A stretch of DNA of 64,000 nucleotides, taken from positions 5,272,001-5,336,000 of the forward strand of contig OU612065.1 in assembly GCA_914767715.1 (NCBI GenBank), written 5' to 3'. The notes below the pieces were generated by a model. That model saw only the letters and a list, made by a program, of their open reading frames with translations, had not been told where the DNA came from and made no database searches. Source of the stretch: Membranipora membranacea (taxonomy: Eukaryota; Bryozoa; Gymnolaemata; Cheilostomatida; Membraniporidae). The first letter of the stretch is position 1, and each line of letters opens with the position of its first letter. Positions 59,301 through 64,000 of this stretch are shown piece by piece. The position numbers and the translations under genes are program-made.

Positions 59301-61707
59301 GAGTTGATCATTGCTTAGTTTGGACAGTTCATCGACAAGTTCTGAAGCTCCCCTCAGAGATTTACAAGCAGCTTCGCCCATGGCTACATTCACCTGAGCA
59401 TCAACACTCTGCTCTACACTCACAGTATATCTGAATAACAACATGTGTACAGAAATCAAAAGCAAATACATCATATAAACTGCCATTGTTTCCCATTTCT
59501 TGGACCCAGTGACCGGGCGGTAATGATGTAGTGTTCACCGCTTAGAAGTACCCATTGTGGCTTACATTAAGCGGTATATAAAAAAACTCATTATTATTAT
59601 TATTATTTCATCAAGTTTATGCGGCTGGCTGTAGCTGACACAAACATCATAAGGCGTACAATGAGTGAAGATAGCAAGTCGACAAAAAATATAGAATACA
59701 ATAGATCTATAAGCTCAAAGGATTATTCATGAAGATAGCAATTTATTGGTGCTACTCACGCTTGCTGCAGGCGATTTAACTCTGCACACATATCCAGCAC
59801 ATTCTCCTCAGTGTCCTGCTTCACAGCTAATGTTTGAGGCTCGGACATGTTTAATAACTGATAGTATGATTCATCTTTGTCTCCACCTGAAGCAATATCT
59901 GCTAAGCCCTGAAATCAATGACACATTTGAGTTGTTTTCTCTCTGAACAAATTTGTCAGAGAGGGGACAACTCTCTACTCTTGTCCATATTTTTTCCTAT
60001 AGCCTGGGCAGTGTAGATGTGTTAGCAATGGTAATATCATTATAAAAACATTTTATATCACTCATAGGGCACTTATAGTATTGTGTTGCAAAACAAGAGG
60101 AAGAATAGATGGATTACAGTACTTCATTGCCAAATTTTAAGTATCTCAAATTTCAAAAAGCCCGACCTTGAAAACATTATGATAGCTATATATCACTTAC
60201 ATCGAAGAAGCGTTTATCAGTGAATTCAGCCAGTGCTGCAGTATTCTCTTGTTCAGCTTTATACAGATCATGTAGCCCCGTATGACAGAGAAGTCTGCTA
60301 CTAGTGGACTGATGTATTGTGTCACCTCTAGAGTGATTAAGGTCTGAGACCTGCTCTATTCTACCATAAAGCATGTGTAAAGTACTCACTACCTGCCTCA
60401 ACTCATTCAGTGCCTCCTGAAACTAAAATAAACAGAGACGCATGGAGGTGATGTTATCTTCATCCCATAATAATGACCCTAGCGGTAAATTTATTCAAAA
60501 ACTCTGCCATCCTTGTCTCCATAATTCATAAGGATTATACCTTTACTGGGGCCCAAATATGTGCACATAGATAATAGTGATGAAATACATTTAATGATCT
60601 AAAGTCCAGATGTAACTGTATCATGCAAAATCGTGAGCTGCAATGGTTTACAGCCCGACAAATACTGGTAATAAATCTAAATCACCTTTTGATGGTCCAA
60701 TTCACACAGTTGTATCTCTTTTCTCAGGTCATTCTGGAGTTTGGCTGTTAGCTCTTTCATATTATCACTTTTTTGTTGCTCTTTTGAAATTGCCTGACTG
60801 AAGAATCATAAATTATAAGCAATGTCATATGTAGAAGAAATTTGAGACTTCATTTTTTATTAGAACATCTTATTTTTTGGGATGCTTTACATAGGGATAG
60901 GTTCATGGGTATTATGTTTTTTATTCTGCGATCAGTGCTTTATTGAGAAATAGAACTGAAGATTCAAACTTCTTGTCAAAGTAATCAAAATCACTCTAAG
61001 ATAATCAGTAATACATCACAATTGAGTAAGCAACTTAAACGCTCCTGACGAGTATATCGGGACATTTTTTGTGAACGTATGAGGTTAACATGCCAAACAT
61101 TATTATGTAAATGATCCCAGGTACAAATTACCCAAGATCAGATGAAATTTGTTTGAGAGCATGTTTTCTAGTACTGAGCTTTTCTGACTTCTCGGTGAGG
61201 TATTTGATTTGCTCATCTAGTGTATGTTCGTCTACACTGTCAGCGATATTGTGTGAGAGCAATGCATCCTCTAACCGCGTCCCGGTCAACACCTGTCCTC
61301 GCTCCTTGAGTAACTCATATCTGAAGGCAAAGTGCTCACTTATAGGACCAGTATTTACACCAATTTTTGCAACATGTATGTGATATGTAATAAATCAATC
61401 AGATCAGTTTCTGAGAGATAAGACAGTACACTTCCGTCAAGCAAGACCCACACCTAAAGCTCTATTGGACACATAAATAAACATATGTTGTTAAAAACCT
61501 TTATCAAAGTTACACATATACTTACCTTCTCTGTTCTGAGGATAGTACAATATTTTCCTCGGTTAGGTTGCCAACAATCCAGTCAAGAAATCCAGCAGAA
61601 TCTGCCTCAGCCCACATCCAGTCTATATCCGTGTCCCGACTGATCCGACACTCAGTGGGGACATTCAACCGCTCCAACATGTTCCTCAATCTTTTGGTTC
61701 TATCCAT
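53307..61707 (-). CDS. HAUS3: HAUS augmin-like complex subunit 3
   Basis: Exons in transcript order (minus strand): 61707-61526, 61320-61132, 60797-60686, 60422-60201, 59908-59760, 59430-59299, 58847-58664, 58257-58105, 55569-55473, 54155-54020, 53493-53307. All phases agree, giving 580 aa (human 603). The N-terminal globular part matches HAUS3 (DIDWMWAEADSAGFLDWIVG, LTEENIVLSSEQ). The rest is mostly coiled coil, with recognisable family blocks FTDKRFFD, LTGDYNLKLARQQYFL and the DSRDVLLNSL segment. Augmin binds existing spindle microtubules and recruits gamma-tubulin to nucleate branches in mitosis. The ATG at 61707 follows an acceptor (about 61721), so the 5' untranslated exon is upstream. 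The intron at 55570-58104 is the longest and holds a nested foldback structure; a GGGA tract lies in the intron at 58258-58663. Confidence 0.94.
56020..57885. mobile_element. About 1.9-kb foldback element with internal tandem repeats, in a HAUS3 intron
   Basis: The left arm (about 56020-56410) and right arm (about 57500-57885) are inverted repeats. The best part reads GCACGGACAAT, TTGATGGCAGGA, TATACTTCATTG, AATTCACCGGGTGTACCC, TTAAAAGGTGTTTTG, CATTATATGTGTGGGGA and TAACTCCTATTCTGTGTAAT, in the same order from each end. The centre holds about four or five diverged tandem units starting GTGTACCC(A/G)GTTGTAG and containing TCAGCGGCAGC, CATATC and AACAACGTGCTGAAT. The two arms translate to matching short peptides only because they are the same DNA; no transposase was seen. 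Exact ends and the target duplication are not resolved, since similarity fades outward. Confidence 0.75.
56705..56826. mobile_element. 122-bp palindromic MITE nested in the foldback element
   Basis: The start AGCTAGAACAAG is nearly the reverse complement of the end CTTGGTCTAGTT. The core is a perfect 18-bp stem, GCTCCCGATCCACTGGTC (56744-56761), with its complement at 56769-56786 around a 7-base loop. It is flanked by TA on both sides (56703-56704 and 56827-56828). Removing it with one TA restores the host motif GGGTGTACCCAG seen in neighbouring tandem units. This shows insertion into an existing repeat unit. Confidence 0.88.
58381..58629. repeat. Purine-only GGGA/GAGA microsatellite in a HAUS3 intron
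   Basis: Almost 250 bp of uninterrupted purine on the plus strand: GAGAGG-type units, then a long uniform GGGA array at about 58420-58528, then GA and GAAAGA units ending in a G run. It lies between exons 8 and 7 of HAUS3, ending about 35 bp from the exon at 58664. Long open frames here are artefacts. Confidence 0.95.
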
Positions 61708-64000
61708 GATCGGTGATTGTCTGACATGAAAACCAGATTTATCAATGAATCAAATAAGGATGGTTTGCAGCAGTTTACAGTAACCTGTTCAGCTTTTCAC
61801 TGATCGCCCTTGATCTAGATTGAACTGATTTAGTTTTCATTACCTGCTATCCCATAGTTTACAGATGTTCAGTGTATAGAGAAGGAAGCCTACCCATGAC
61901 CAAGGAGTAAACTTTTTTATTTCTTGCTACGACTAGCAACTATTGTTTATAGAAGGGATTGCAGGGGGCATCGATCACATCATGCCATTCAGATGACATG
62001 AAACCGAAAGTCACAGTGGTAGCACCATTTACTTTAGATGTATGTATAAACATTCAATTATTAGGAGTTCAGCTTACACACAGCAGGGAGAATTCTCATT
62101 CTCATTCCACAACTCCAAAACGCAAGTACTTGAAGATCATGTTATAAAAAGAGGTGTGGCCTATCGAGTGCAGGCTCCTCCCCCTTCCATTCTCCCTGCA
62201 CACAGATACTGAGGGTTAAATCAGGGAGGATTCTCCCTGGTTAAAGTAAAGAGTCTTTTTCTCCTCGGCTAAAGTTCCTCTCCAGTTCTGTTCTTGCATT
62301 GTACGACCAACCAGCCCCATTGGAAATGAGTCCAGAGATCAACTGCTCCAGGTCTCTGCAATCACTGGACTAACGGAAGCTGTAGCAGAGTGAGCCTGCC
62401 TGGCAATAGCTTTCTACCCTACTATATATATATATCCCATTTTGATTTTACTCCTTGGTAGCTATACTCTTACTATACAAATAATATAATTATTAATTAA
62501 ATTATTAAACTAATAATAATAAAGGAGTGAAATAATCACTATAAAGTAAACTCTTCAATATTAGTTCATTCCTTTGTCTCAGTACTCACCACAGATTTGC
62601 AAACACAGAGACTCGAAATATTATATTATCTAGTATAACTTCCTATAAACAACATACAATGAGGAATAGTAATCATGATTTTAACAAGCCCTTGATTTTA
62701 ATTTTTCCTTTGCCTTTTTTCAAACTTCTGAGAGTGAGTAACAAGTTGAATCATTGTTAAGCATATTGTGACTTTGATTGGTCAATTTATATAAAGATTG
62801 TTTATTGTTGGCCATGGTCTAGTGTAGTTACTTTGTTATTGAGAGCACAACTCCTTTCAATAATAACTTTTAACTTATTATTATAGCGGGGAGGGTGGGA
62901 TACACCCTGATTACAGCTATACTGTTTGTGTAAAGAACAATCTCCATTTTTGAGTTAAATAATATATTTTTAATATACTTGACTTAAGGCTATAGCTTTA
63001 TGATGTTTATCTGCATCTGGTAGTTCTAGTTTGTGATATCCACCTAGTTTCCGCTCGATGCTTGAACATACATGTGCCTCGAAAATTTCTTGATCAAGAA
63101 CATATACCACACCAGCAGTCATATGAAACCAGAAGGCACAACGTTCAATGTACCCTCCTCTGTATGATCCATTGCTTACTGGTGAAAAAAGTCTTCGACA
63201 TGAATTTCATCAGCTCTACCAGTATATATGGTCTGACTTGTCATATTCTCTATCTTGAAACAGAAACAGAAACCTCATGTAATTATTTAACTATGCCAAA
63301 TGAAGACCAATCATTTTCATTTTAGTTTCATCCCGCAAAGTATCAAAGTTTTAAATGGTGTCAGTATAATAATCAATTAACAGAGCCTTTGCAGTCACAG
63401 AAATCGCAACTATTTTCTATGTCATAATCATACATGACAAGTTGGCAGACCCAGAAATCAGGATGTCTCATTGGACGAACTCCCCACCCCAAGTACCACC
63501 CTGTGTCCCGCAGTGTGGGTGCAATTTGGCCCTTGTTTGTCATATTTCTTAGTTAAAACTTGAGTATTGATATTATGGAATATGGATGGTGTCATTTGAC
63601 TTGATTTTACAAATGATAAAGTTGTACAAGCAGTAATGGTAAAGCAAATACATAGGTTTATTTATGTACTGTGAAGGTAAGAAACATGGTTTCCCTTGCA
63701 GAAAGAAGCTTAAAAAACTTTCTGGATCAAAGAAGCTGCCACTTACCGTCATAATTACCAAAATAAAACAACTTCAACCAGTTATTAAAGGCCATGCCAT
63801 TTTTGCAGTTACTTTTATTTTTTAATTCATCAATCAATCCTGTTTGTGGGGTTTATATTCAATATTTGTCTATTGGATCAAGTATCACGAAAGCTCACAA
63901 ATGACTTTGACTCAAAGTCATTACATAACGTTTTGCTATAAAATAGCTTCCTCGAGAATAGATTTGGTTTCACAATAAAATGAGGCATTAAGGTAATGTC
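61708..64000. other. Region upstream of HAUS3
   Basis: Should hold the HAUS3 promoter and untranslated exon(s). Low-complexity TA and ATT stretches lie near 62423-62432 and 62480-62525. A short coding-looking segment occurs at about 63147-63257 on the plus strand (reads SMYPPLYDPLLTGEKSLRH and on, then a stop), preceded by AG, but it was not assigned to a gene. Nothing else was recognised. Confidence 0.4.

Overview
The window is nuclear DNA from an invertebrate animal. It is AT-rich, its genes are split into many short exons with GT-AG introns, and it carries LINE, SINE and foldback-element remnants. The gene set (NDR kinase, phosphorylase kinase beta, HAUS3, FBXO47, DENND11 and a leucine-rich-repeat receptor) points to Metazoa. 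The intron-rich architecture would suit an early-branching or other slowly evolving lineage, but the phylum cannot be named from this window alone.

Six multi-exon genes were reconstructed exon by exon. In each, splice phases agree across every junction and the conceptual protein is close in length to its relatives. In order: (1) an NDR/STK38 serine-threonine kinase, plus strand, 5065-16142, 12 coding exons, 467 aa; (2) an FBXO47 homologue, minus strand, 20675-16963, 9 exons, 462 aa; (3) phosphorylase b kinase regulatory subunit beta (PHKB), plus strand, 23283-31437, 19 exons, 1074 aa; (4) a DENND11/LCHN homologue, minus strand, 44331-38813, 8 exons, 402 aa; (5) a single-pass leucine-rich-repeat membrane protein, plus strand, 47322-50689, 3 exons, 737 aa; (6) the augmin subunit HAUS3, minus strand, 61707-53307, 11 exons, 580 aa. 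Strands alternate strictly, so neighbours are tail-to-tail (1/2, 3/4, 5/6) or head-to-head (2/3, 4/5). The genes do not form one pathway. They cover a growth-control kinase, a meiotic F-box protein, glycogen metabolism, a DENN-type trafficking protein, an adhesion or receptor protein and spindle assembly.

Mobile DNA fills introns and spacers. There are LINE reverse-transcriptase remnants at 1-453, 22931-23161 (minus) and 36510-37652. A complete tRNA-derived SINE with a 12-bp target duplication lies in DENND11 intron 1. A 489-bp TA-flanked foldback MITE lies at 51498-51986. A composite foldback structure of about 1.9 kb sits in a HAUS3 intron, and a 122-bp, almost fully palindromic element has inserted into it at a TA. 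There are also several minisatellites, a long GGGA tract, and two diverged direct copies of an unidentified repeat at about 32.5-33.5 and 35.3-35.8 kb. I found no convincing tRNA or rRNA gene and no CRISPR array. The most unusual structure is the nested foldback system at 56-58 kb.
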